Source: Selaginella moellendorffii (Eukaryota > Streptophyta > Lycopodiopsida > Selaginellales > Selaginellaceae). From it: a stretch of DNA of 21,604 bases. Shown piece after piece: positions 1 to 8,718 of the stretch. The first letter of the stretch is position 1. Each line of letters opens with the position of its first letter. The stretch covers positions 1-21,604 of the forward strand of contig NW_003314504.1 in the NCBI RefSeq assembly GCF_000143415.4. The letters run 5' to 3'. The notes under the pieces are model-generated. The model searched no databases and had not been told where the DNA came from. It saw nothing but the letters and a program-made list of their open reading frames with translations. The translations under genes were made by a program, and so were the position numbers.

Positions 1-125
1 CAGCTCCCAACACCTGTGAGCTGCTCTATCCTGTTGCTAGTACCTTTGACGACTCTGATACACTCCTCGTCGTCGTAGAGCACGGGCTTCATGCTGCTCC
101 GGTGCTTCTTCTTGGAGAAGAACAT
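1..125 (-). CDS. N-terminus of an unidentified protein (partial)
   Basis: An open frame runs from an ATG at 125 leftward off the window edge. It starts MFFSKKKHRSSMKPVLYDD and continues with an acidic stretch and a sequence ending near SNRIEQLTG. Upstream (minus sense), a donor GTAAG at 211-215 and an acceptor CCAG at 143-146 define a likely 73-bp intron in the 5' leader. If it is spliced, the ATG at 125 is the first start. If it is retained, an in-frame ATG at about 173 would add 16 residues. The basic N-terminus has no obvious signal peptide or membrane segment. I do not recognise the family, and the tail may include intron sequence because only about 40 residues are visible. Confidence 0.55.
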   Translation of the reverse strand, partial: MFFSKKKHRSSMKPVLYDDEECIRVVKGTSNRIEQLTGVGS

Positions 126-215
126 CCTTCTTCCTTGAGACCCTGGAGGAATTCCCCAAAGACTGAGTATCATTTTTGCTGCTGCTAGGCCTCCTCTGAG
201 AAAGAAAAAGCTTAC

Positions 216-645
216 CTCACAGAGCCGAGAGATCTCGCGACGCCCAGTCGCGCTCCTGGGTCAAATTTGACGATGGCCGGCTCTCACAAGTTCCAAAGCC
301 GTGTCTTTGACGTTTTCTCCCGCTGACAAAGCAATCCGAGAGAGCCGCGCAAAACGACGATCATCGCTCTCCCTGATCCACCCTTAGCTCCCAATTTTTA
401 GCCCCTCTCTCCACACCTGGAATCTGGATCGAAAGAAAGGGAAGAAAGGGAGGAGCACTCGCGCGAAAGTGAAAGGCCGCGGGAATATCAGCGTCCCAGC
501 GGCAATGAGCGCACGAATCTAGATCTGACCCTCTTGCGTCGTGCAAGCAGGCGACCAAAAAAAGAGAGAGAGTGAGAGAGAGAGAAGAAAAAGAAATCGT
601 CCCTAGCACTGGAGCACGCCTCTTGCATCCGGCGATGGAATCTCC
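216..645 (-). promoter_or_regulatory. Upstream region of the minus-strand gene at 1-125
   Basis: No gene is supported here. Read on the minus strand, 556-595 is a CT-rich microsatellite (GA/AG repeats on the plus strand), a composition common in plant core promoters and leaders. GTCAAATTTGAC at 260-271 is a perfect 12-bp palindrome made of two facing TTGAC (W-box) cores, and another TTGAC lies at 307-311. The start site cannot be placed from sequence. An open frame of 82 codons on the minus strand (361-609) has no codon-level sign of being a gene. Confidence 0.4.
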
Positions 646-840
646 CTAGAATTGAGGATCTCTAGCGCTGCTACAGTGCCGCGGTCTTAACCTAAGCTCG
701 CTCGAAAGATGCTTAATGGAATTTCCGTGAAAGCGATGGCCGCGCTTCCGGCGAGCAATGCAGGAGGTCGCGATGGCTTTCCCGAGGATCGCCAATGCCT
801 CCTTAACGCAGCCAACGCGCTTGGACAAGAATGCCGCCAT
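646..840 (-). CDS. Possible small protein, 64 aa (doubtful)
   Basis: A short frame opens with ATG at 840 and ends with TAG at 646. The product starts MAAFLSKRVGCVKEALAILG and has a basic middle (IARRKRGHRFHG), which resembles a small soluble or mitochondrial basic protein. It would be divergent from RPS5 with 144 bp between the two ATGs, so both could share the telo-box/site II promoter. The context TCTATGG lacks a purine at -3, and I do not recognise a family. An intron near the GTTAAG at its 3' end is possible. It could equally be upstream promoter DNA of RPS5. Confidence 0.3.
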   Translation of the reverse strand: MAAFLSKRVGCVKEALAILGKAIATSCIARRKRGHRFHGNSIKHLSSELRLRPRHCSSARDPQF

Positions 841-907
841 AGACCACGAAGAACACAGCGTAACGGGAAAAACGAAGGAAAAAAAAATTGTATTTCTTTT
901 TTCCTGC

Positions 908-977
908 TGGGCCTTGGAATCGAACACAGGACCGCTCGAAGGAATTTTAGGGTTCTTGGGTTTTGTAGGGTTTAGCG
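908..977 (+). promoter_or_regulatory. Site II and telo-box elements in the RPS5 promoter/leader
   Basis: TGGGCC (site II, TCP-type) lies at 908-913. A run of telomere-like boxes follows: TTTTAGGGTTCTTGGG at 945-960 and GTAGGGTTTA up to about 974, directly before the start codon at 985. The telo-box plus site II pair is the classical signature of plant ribosomal-protein and translation genes, where it drives expression in dividing cells. The 16-mer at 945-960 occurs again, identically, in the leader of the PRKRIP1-like gene (21568-21583, minus strand). Confidence 0.75.
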
Positions 978-984
978 GGACAAC

Positions 985-1860
<876 letters not shown>

Positions 1861-1920
1861 AGAGAATTTTTTCCACCACAGGTTTATTGTTTTGACTTCG
1901 CTTGAGATTGAATCAATAGT

Positions 1921-3565
1921 TTAAGCGATGGTTGCACTGTACAGCTTTTTTATCTCCTCTACGTCGTCGTAGCTCCCCAAGAAAATTGGAGACCTCTCGT
2001 GGAGGTGTTTGGGGACTAGATCGAGTGCCTAGGAACATAGATTTTAGAACAAACGGGAGTTAAAAAGCTAAATTTTACCCGCTCTTTCCCTGTGAAAGCC
2101 TGACCCCCGGCTTGCTCAACGAGATAGGACATTGGAAACACCTCATAGAGAACTCTGGTAAAAAAAGAGTGAGTTAAAAAAAAAATTCCGGGGAAGCGTT
2201 CTTTCTCACCGTAATTTTCCAAAGGGGCTCTTTTTGTCAGCTGGGTACATGAAAATTCCACCGTACAAAAGTGTGCGATGGACATCAGCTACCATACTAA
2301 AGATCAAATATTCTTAAAAACTGAGAATTCGATATAAAATTTAGAGTAATCTTGCCTGCCAATGTATCTGAGCGACTTTGGTGACGAGTCATCTTTGGGG
2401 AACTTTGCATTCTCCACATATCTGTCATAAATCAAAATCTTACTTTTTAAAAAGAAAACACTAAACTTACAATCTAGTGGGCTCGTCCCAGTTCTTTGCA
2501 TTGCCCTCATTCACGGAATAAATTTTTCCCTTCTTTGGTATCTGCAAAGAAAAAATCATCAATCTTGGGCATCTCACAATCATCCATTGTAATAATGAAA
2601 GGAATCATCTTTTACGAACTTACCTTAATGTCAGGATGTGTCAATATAAATTCTCCCAGGGATGGATCGAGAGTAAACCCATTCACGCCCGATCCAGTAG
2701 AAAACACGAGCTAAGAGAAGAACAAAGCATTAAACTTTATAAGTTTGTGAAGTTCTTACCGTGCATGAGCTACCGTACATGCAATACCCAGCCGCGACCA
2801 TTTCACTCCCAGGCTTGAGAACATCATCGTTGCTGCCTGCGTTGTCATGATCCAGTAGAAAAATCCCGAAAATCTGCAGCAAAACCTGGTTTTGACGATC
2901 AATCTAGTGGAAAGGGCTTACAGTTCCAATCGAGACACCACAGTCGATGTTAGACGAGCCATCCAGAGGATCAAAAACCACACAGTATCTAAGATCAGTC
3001 GAGAAAAGAATTAGCGACGTTTGAGTTATAGTTTACTTACTTGCCACGGTGAGATGCCTCCACAAAGATCGCCTCCTCCAGCTCCTCGGACACAAGAACA
3101 TTCTAAGCAAAACAAAGAGCAAATCCTTAGAAAGTAGGCAAGCATGGATTTTTACTCACAGTTCTTCCACTGCTGCTAAGCGCCTTGACGAAAACATCGT
3201 TTGACAACACATCCAGCTTCTTCTGTTCTTCACCCTGTACAGGAAAATGTACGGAAAACCTTGCAATCGAATCGAAGTTTCCAATTCCAACTCACCTGGA
3301 CATTGGTTTCTCCTGCAAGGCCAATCAACTTGGCCAATCCAGCCTGAAACAAAAAAGGAAAAAGATTCCCAGATTGCAATCGCTAGGAAGAAATCTGTTC
3401 GCCCACCTTGTTCACTGCCGAGCACACGAACTTACATCCGAGAACAATGTGACTGAGCAAAATGGTGAGATCGCCGCGAGCCTCGGGATGCTTGCTCTGC
3501 TCGTTGAGCACGAACCGAGTGATTGTCATGAGATCGGTGCGCTGGGCATCAGCTTGATGATCCAT
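1921..3565 (-). CDS. Fructose-1,6-bisphosphatase, cytosolic
   Basis: It hydrolyses fructose 1,6-bisphosphate to fructose 6-phosphate in the cytosol, a control point of sucrose synthesis. The start at 3565 gives [20 protein letters not shown], the conserved cytosolic N-terminus. Twelve exons (minus order): 3407-3565, 3296-3343, 3160-3234, 3041-3102, 2922-2988, 2760-2873, 2624-2710, 2471-2541, 2356-2421, 2210-2296, 2079-2154 and 1921-2028, total 339 residues. The metal/substrate motif [20 protein letters not shown] is intact, as are [13 protein letters not shown] and [20 protein letters not shown]. There is no transit peptide and no redox-regulatory cysteine insert, so it is the cytosolic and not the plastid form. 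Eleven introns are 48-82 bp. The one at 2297-2355 uses a GC donor (GCAAG). Its 5' third was copied into the tandem duplication downstream. Confidence 0.97.
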
Positions 3566-3954
3566 GCCTCCAAGCTCCAATCCAGAAAAACCCAAAAATT
3601 TCCAATCCCAAAACCAAGAGAGGAAAAAAAAGAAAAACTACACGAACCTCACGAGTTCGTCAAACAAGCATCACACACCTATTTTGCCGCCCGGATATAC
3701 CATCCACGTGGCGTCTCGTGGTTGCCAAGTGTGAAACAAAGCTCTTATCTGCGTTTTCTCTCCAGAAATATTGGAGCGAAACAAAAGCTTGGTCACAAGG
3801 CCATCATGATTCCACCATAGCTTTGATCTTCCACTTATTTTAAAAACCATACAAATCGCTAACTATATAGTGATCTTTGATCTTTATCATCGTTCTTTCC
3901 ACAAAGTGGTGGTGATTCTGGAAAGCAAAAGAGCCACTTTCGGTGCTTGATCTC
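3566..3954 (-). promoter_or_regulatory. FBPase upstream region with G-box
   Basis: This is the interval between the FBPase start and the 3' end of the first ASR gene. A perfect G-box CACGTG lies at 3705-3710 in the context CCACGTGG, an ABRE-type core bound by bZIP/bHLH factors. The block around 3740-3840 (containing TTTTCTCTCCAGAAATATTG) is repeated at about 5630-5690, and the G-box is kept in that copy at 5606-5611. The 3' UTR of the ASR gene also lies here. I see no clear TATA box. Confidence 0.5.
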
Positions 3955-4828
3955 TTAATTAAAAAAGTGGTGCCTCTTCTTCTTGTCTCCTTGTTCTTGA
4001 TCCTCCAGTTCTCCGTCCTTGCTTTCCTCCTTCTCGCGGTCCTCGTAAATCGCATACCCGCCAGATCCAGCCTCGGTTTTGTTCCTTGCTCCGGCTTCAT
4101 ACTGAAAGAACAAACATTGATCCAGAAAAAGAAGAAAAAATTCAATTTTTTTTTGTTCTTACCATGCCTCCCGCACTGCCAAGGCTCGCCTTGGCATCGT
4201 CCAGTCTCCCCTTCACGTCTTCCTGCATTTTCGAGCTTGTGTAGTCACTGTCATCCATCGACTCGTTGTCCTTTCGGACACCATATCCGGAGCTTCGATC
4301 GTAATCGCCATCCTCTTGTTTCTTACTCCGCCCACCATAGCCATCTCCTTGAGTGTAGTCTTCCTCCTCCGGTTTCTTCGTTCGGTCACCATAGCTGTAG
4401 TCGTCGCTCTTCGTTCCATAACCTCCAACGTCATCGCTCTTCTTTCCATAGCCTCCAAATTCATCGCTCTTTTTTTCCGAATCGGTGCTGAACTCGTCGG
4501 AGGTTTTCCCGTAGCCTCCACCGCTGTAATCGTCGGATTTCTTGCCATATCCACTGGAGTAGTCATCGGATTTTCTCCCGTAGCCTTCACCTTCGTTGTC
4601 GTAGTCGTCAGATTTCTTGCTGTAGCCGTCGGACTTTCTGCCGCCATAACCACCACCTCCACTGCCGTAGTCGTCAGATTTGGCCTTGTATCCATCCTCA
4701 TTGTCGTCGTAGTTGGAAGAATTCTTGCTCCTTCCTCCTCCATAGCCGCCGCTATAGTTGTCCTCCCCTGTGGCTACGCCCTCGGTGTTGGAATCGTCGT
4801 AGTTACTCCTCCTTCCCGTGTAAGACAT
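3955..4828 (-). CDS. ASR-like (ABA/WDS) protein with YG/KSDDY-repeat tail, degenerate copy
   Basis: This is a paralog of the gene at 5811-6784. Exon 1 (4163-4828) starts MSYTGRRSNYDDSNTEG and encodes 222 residues, mostly low-complexity units of the type GYGxKSDDYS rich in Tyr, Gly, Lys, Ser and Asp. Exon 2 (3955-4101) encodes 48 residues and ends KKKRHHFFN, the His-rich end typical of ASR proteins. The total is 270 residues. Relative to the neighbour, the ABA/WDS region is cut: the KEHRRHERIG..GAYAA block is absent or replaced, and HEAKVDPEHGIRH and IAAAVATG are missing, all in frame. A 5' leader intron (4841-4920) precedes the ATG. ASR proteins are desiccation- and ABA-induced, partly disordered, Zn-binding chaperone/DNA-binding proteins. 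Whether this copy keeps any of that is uncertain. Confidence 0.85.
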
Positions 4829-5300
4829 TGTCGCGAAACGCTGCGAAATTACCACAAGAATGGATGTAAGTTGAGGACTGTAGATCAGAGAATGCAAGCG
4901 AAAGAAATGCTTCAACTCACCAGAGAAACTTTCGAAACTTTCGAGAGAACTATGCAAGAACTTTTCCTGGCCGATATATCCGTGAGAAGCTCGAGGGCGT
5001 CGTTTTATACTGATAGATTTGCCCGCGGATCGACGAGTAAACTCCTACAGCCGGTTCCCACACACAGAGCAACCGACACCTGCAAGTTCCAGCAAGCATA
5101 TCTCCACGAAATGTATACGCATATACCACCCGCGCGATAAAAGCTTTACGATGTCTCTCTCGTGCTCGTGAAGGCCACCAAACGGAGTAGTGATTTTCTT
5201 AAAGGGGCCCGGCGATGACCAATTCATCCACATTCATGCATGGTAAATCTCCACCGACGCATCCATCTGGGATTATTTTTCGCGTAGAATATAGATCATA
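4829..5300 (-). promoter_or_regulatory. Leader and promoter of the first ASR gene
   Basis: In minus sense a TATAAAA box lies at 5003-5009, followed by a leader with an 80-bp intron (4841-4920, donor GTGAGT, acceptor CGCAG) just before the ATG at 4828. Two DRE/CRT-like ACCGAC cores are at 5072-5077 and 5253-5258, and an RY-type CATGCATG lies at about 5235-5242. The DRE-like cores are conserved in the second ASR promoter, which fits drought or ABA control. That control is an inference from motif content and gene family. Confidence 0.55.
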
Positions 5301-5423
5301 CTCTGCACGAACGATACCAAACTTCCGCAATGGGGTCGAGTTTATCATCCCTGAGCTTTATCGTCCCTGAGTTTACTGTGCTGGACAAAGATTCTTACCC
5401 AAAATCTTGAGTAGAAAGGATTC

Positions 5424-5640
5424 ACCCTCTACACAGGAAACCTTGGCAATCGAATCAATTCCAACAAGATTGCACCCTCTCCTGCGAGGCCAATCCAGCG
5501 TGAAAACAAGGAAAAGATTCGTCGCTAGGAAGAAATTTCTTCACCAGCCTTGTTTACTGCCGCGCACACGACTCCAAATTCCAACCCGAAACACCAAAAG
5601 AAATCCACGTGTTGCCAAGTGAACTCTTATCTGTGTTTTC
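5424..5640 (-). pseudogene. Relic of FBPase exons 3-1
   Basis: Degenerate copy of the FBPase 5' end carried in duplication unit 2. Recognisable pieces are CAGGAAACCTTGGCAATCGA (intron 2), CTCCTGCGAGGCCAATCCAG (exon 2 with a deletion), TCGCTAGGAAGAAAT (intron 1) and CTTGTTTACTGCCGCGCACAC (end of exon 1). Most of exon 1, including the start codon region, is deleted. Past it, the upstream sequence with the G-box (CACGTG, 5606-5611) resumes. It has no usable frame and cannot encode an enzyme. Confidence 0.8.
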
Positions 5641-5810
5641 TCTCCAGAAATATTGGAGCGAACCATCTTGATCTTCCATTTATTCTCATAGCATATAAAC
5701 CAAAACCATAGTCCTTTTTCTTTGACCTTTATCGCCTTCTTTCTACAAAGTGGTGTGATAGCTCCCTGGAAAGCGAAATATGTCCCAGAGCTTGAAATCG
5801 TGGAGATCTC

Positions 5811-6784
5811 TTAGCTAAACCAGTGCTTCTTCTTTGTGACTCCTTCTTCTTGATCCTCCAGTTCTTCCACGCCGTCCTTGCGTTCCTCCTTCTCGTGGTG
5901 CTCGTAAATCGCGTACCCGCCAGATCCAGTCGCCACAGCAGCAGCAATGCCGGCCTCGGTTTTGTGCCTTATTCCATGCTCGGGATCCACTTTGGCCTCG
6001 TGAGCTTCATACTGAAAGAACAAACCATTGACCATCTTCAAGAACAAGAAGAAGAAAAGCGTTTTCCTCTTACCGCGGCATAAGCTCCAGCAACCACTCC
6101 TCCAACAATGCCAATTCTCTCGTGCCTCCTGTGCTCCTTGACGTCGTCCTCGGCATCGTCCAGTTTCTCCTTCACCGAGAACTCTTCTTCTTCCTGGTTT
6201 TTCCTTGTATAGTCACTCTCATCGTCCTTTCGGACACCATATCCGGAACCTTGATCGTAATTGCCATCCTCTTGTTTCTTACTCCGCCCACCATAGCCAT
6301 CTCCTTGAGTGTAGTCTTCCTCCTCCGGTTTCTTCGTTCGGTCACCATAGCTGCTCTTCTTTCCATAGCCTCCAAATTCATCGTTCTTCTCTCCGTAGCC
6401 TCCAAATTCATTGCTCTTCTTTTCCGAATCATAGTTCTCGGTGCTGAACTCGTCGGAGGTTTTCCCGTAGCCTCCACCGCTGTAATCGTCGGATTTCTTG
6501 CCATATCCACTGGAGTAGTCATCGGATTTTCTCCCGTAGCCTTCACCTTCGTTGTCGTAGTCGCCAGATTTCTTGCTGTAGCCGTCGGACTTTCTCCCGC
6601 CATAGCCACCACCTCCACTGCCGTAGTCGTCGGATTTGGCCTTGTATCCACCCTCATTGTCGTCGTAGCCGGAAGAATTCCTGCTCCTTCCTCCTCCATA
6701 GCCGCCGCTGTAGTTGTCCTCCCCGGTGGCTACGCCCTCGGTGTTGGAATCCTCGTAGTTTCTCCTCCTTCCCTCGTAAGACAT
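5811..6784 (-). CDS. ASR (abscisic acid stress ripening, ABA/WDS) protein with long YG/KSDDY-repeat N-terminus
   Basis: Two exons, 6074-6784 and 5811-6011, give 303 residues. The start at 6784 reads MSYEGRRRNYEDSNTEGVAT. Residues about 25-195 are low-complexity repeats such as GYGKKSDDYS and GYGRKSDDYS. Residues about 216-290 are a full ABA/WDS domain: KEHRRHERIGIVGGVVAGAY, then HEAKVDPEHGIRHKTEAGIA and SGGYAIYEHHEKEERKD, followed by an acidic/Lys C-terminus KKKHWFS. The intron splits the domain after GAYAA at phase 0, as expected for ASR genes. Known ASR proteins are usually about 100-150 residues, so the tail more than doubles the length. ASRs accumulate under drought, salt or ABA in cytosol and nucleus. 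The repeat tail probably makes this one mostly disordered. Confidence 0.93.
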
Positions 6785-7340
6785 TGTCGCGAAACGCTGA
6801 GCAAATCCCACAAGAATGTATGTAAGTTGACGACTGTAGATCAGAGAAATCAAGCAAAAGAAATGCTTCAACTCACCAGAGAAACTTTCGAGAGAGCTTT
6901 AGAAGAACACTGGAAGAACTTTACGAAGGAACAGATAAGTTATCCGTGAGAAGCTCGAGAGCGTCGCTTTATTCTGATGGATTTGCCCGCGGATCGACGA
7001 GTAAACTCCCTATAGCCGGTTCCCAGAGCGTCGGCGGCCCACAGAGCAACCGACACCTGCCAGTTCCCAGCAAGCATATCTCCACGAGATGTATGCGCAT
7101 ATACCACCATCTCTGTTGCACGACTTCGCCGATAAAAGCTTTGCAATGTCTCTCTCGAGCTCGTGAAGGCCACCAAACGGAGTGGTGACTTTTTTAAAGG
7201 GGCCCGGCGATGACCACATTCGTGCATGGTAAATCTCCACCGACGCATCCATCTCGGGATTTTTTTCGCGTAGAATATACTTAGAATGATCATGACTGCA
7301 CGAACGATACCAGGGAATTAAACTTTCGCAATGAGTTATA
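6785..7340 (-). promoter_or_regulatory. Leader and promoter of the second ASR gene
   Basis: The leader has an 80-bp intron at 6797-6876 (donor GTGAGT, acceptor CTCAG) matching the one in the first ASR gene. At the position of the first gene's TATAAAA the sequence is AATAAAG (about 6968-6974), so the TATA box is weakened. DRE-like ACCGAC cores are kept at 7049-7054 and 7239-7244, and the RY motif is changed to CGTGCATG. A 15-bp insert (about 7029-7043) containing GGCGGCCC is specific to this copy. Confidence 0.5.
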
Positions 7341-7455
7341 TTGTCACTTTACTTGATCACTGGACAAAGATTCTCCCGCTCGCTAGTAACACCTTGGCTA
7401 GAAAGAATGCTCGATCACTTTATATCCGATCCTGTAGAGCAGACCTTTAAGAGCT

Positions 7456-8718
7456 TCAAGTTGAGGACTCGCACACTGCTCGGAAGAGCGACGAGTCGAG
7501 CTGATCGTAGGACCACTCGCCGTTGCACACCAGCGAGCTCGCCATCTTTCCAATCTCGTCAGAGGACTTTGCCGAGGCTCCACAGCCGAAAGCCGCGAGG
7601 AACACCTCGTCCGAGAGCTTGTCCATGTAAGGATAGTTGCGGGCCGCGTAGGAGACGACGCACGGCTTCGTCTTCACGCTCTTCACTCTCAGCCCCGGAA
7701 CAAGCTCCCGCAGCAGCACCTCGAGCAGAGCATCTGTCTCGACTTTGCAGCCTGCGCCGCGGAACCACTCGAGAAACTCTTCCTCCGTGGAGACGATCTT
7801 GGGCTGCCAAGTAGTGCCTCCAATCTTGACGTATGTTCTCCCGTCTGGATACTGGATCGGAGGACATCCATACACGGAATGAAGCACCGGGTTGGACTTG
7901 AGCCGCCATATGAAGCACGGCATTCCATCCAGCCTCTTCACTTCATCGCCATCGATCTCCGCTAGCACCACTGACACGGCTCTGATCTTCACCGCGAGCT
8001 GCAAGCTTTTCGGCAGAAGAAAGTTTGTGTAGGCTCCAGTGCAAATCAAGACTCTGGCAGCTAGAAAACTCGTCCCTCGTCTGGTTGAGATCTTCACACC
8101 ACCACCCTCTCCAAGTCGCTCGATGCTCGTCACGGTTTCCTGGACGAGCCGGATCCCATTTTCTCTGGCGATGGCGAGCTGAGCTCTCACCATCTCTCTC
8201 GGGTTCACGTAGCCAGCACCACCGTTCTCGACCACCGCAACATCCTCGTCTCCAAATCCAAAGTAAGGAAACCGAGAGCGTGCATCGTCCGCCACCTCCG
8301 CCTCGGCACCATTTTGGAGGCCAACCTCAAGTGATCTTGCCAGGCTATCCCCAGCACCACCGAAAAATGGAGAGACTCTGAGAAACCCGACGCGTCCGTG
8401 AAAAGAAATGCCGCTCTTGGCCTCTACTTCTGGATAGTTGGAAATGGATTTGGCCGCGAGGTGAGACCAGACGGCATCAGGATCCACAACTCGAGTGATG
8501 CGTCCCTGGTCGTAGTGAGACGAGAAAACCGTGGGAAAACTACAATTGGAGCCAGTACCTGGAGTGCTCTCGGCCTCGCCAATACCGATTATGGTGCTCG
8601 GATCCGGCGAAGAGATGGAGAGATGACGACACGCTGCCGATCCGATACAGCCCAAGCCCACAACTGCGATAGAGTAGTGCTTGGCCGCCATATCCAGCAT
8701 TATTAGATTAGGGCACAT
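7456..8718 (-). CDS. FAD-dependent oxidoreductase, sarcosine oxidase/N-methyl-amino-acid oxidase-like
   Basis: Single-exon gene, 420 residues from the first ATG (8718). Later in-frame ATGs at 8700 and 8691 are plausible; the last gives MAAKHYSIAVVGLGCIGSAA and the best context. The N-terminal Rossmann FAD motif is GLGCIG (residues 21-26), followed by the DAO-fold blocks SHYDQGRITRVVDPDAVW, GGAGYVNPREMVRAQLAIA, ARVLICTGAYTNFLL and the C-terminal KPCVVSYAARNYPYMDKL. Cys353 in the last block aligns in context with the cysteine that holds FAD covalently in monomeric sarcosine oxidase. The family oxidises N-methyl or secondary amines to an imine and H2O2, often in peroxisomes. The usual GFSGHGFK block is replaced by FGCGASAKSSDEIG, so substrate and FAD handling may differ. 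No typical peroxisomal C-terminus is seen (ends ESST). Confidence 0.88.
   Translation of the reverse strand: MCPNLIMLDMAAKHYSIAVVGLGCIGSAACRHLSISSPDPSTIIGIGEAESTPGTGSNCSFPTVFSSHYDQGRITRVVDPDAVWSHLAAKSISNYPEVEAKSGISFHGRVGFLRVSPFFGGAGDSLARSLEVGLQNGAEAEVADDARSRFPYFGFGDEDVAVVENGGAGYVNPREMVRAQLAIARENGIRLVQETVTSIERLGEGGGVKISTRRGTSFLAARVLICTGAYTNFLLPKSLQLAVKIRAVSVVLAEIDGDEVKRLDGMPCFIWRLKSNPVLHSVYGCPPIQYPDGRTYVKIGGTTWQPKIVSTEEEFLEWFRGAGCKVETDALLEVLLRELVPGLRVKSVKTKPCVVSYAARNYPYMDKLSDEVFLAAFGCGASAKSSDEIGKMASSLVCNGEWSYDQLDSSLFRAVCESST

Larger units (their letters stand above)
3229..7435. repeat. Tandem segmental duplication (two units of about 2 kb)
   Basis: Unit 1 (about 3229-5423) and unit 2 (about 5424-7435) match in order: FBPase exon 3 to exon 1 and its upstream DNA, the ASR gene, its leader intron, its promoter, and a distal block (TGCACGAACGATACCA, then CTGGACAAAGATTCT). 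The junction reads TTCACCCTCTACACAGG at about 5423, matching TTCACCCTGTACAGG at the FBPase exon 3/intron 2 border. One breakpoint therefore lay inside FBPase. The copies have diverged by many small indels. The direction of duplication is inferred. Confidence 0.8.

Noticed and set aside
4316-5140. Long plus-strand frame (274 codons) opposite the first ASR gene
   Set aside because: It arises because the sense repeat codons read backwards give an open, hydrophobic repeat frame. The sense strand has splice sites and a family domain; this one has neither.
6122-6949. Long plus-strand frame (275 codons) opposite the second ASR gene
   Set aside because: Same mirror effect of the repeat-rich exon. 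Its similarity to the frame at 4316-5140 only reflects the duplication.
7341-7814. Plus-strand frame of 157 codons opposite the oxidase gene
   Set aside because: Shadow of the FAD oxidase exon, rich in Arg, Ser and Thr without structure.
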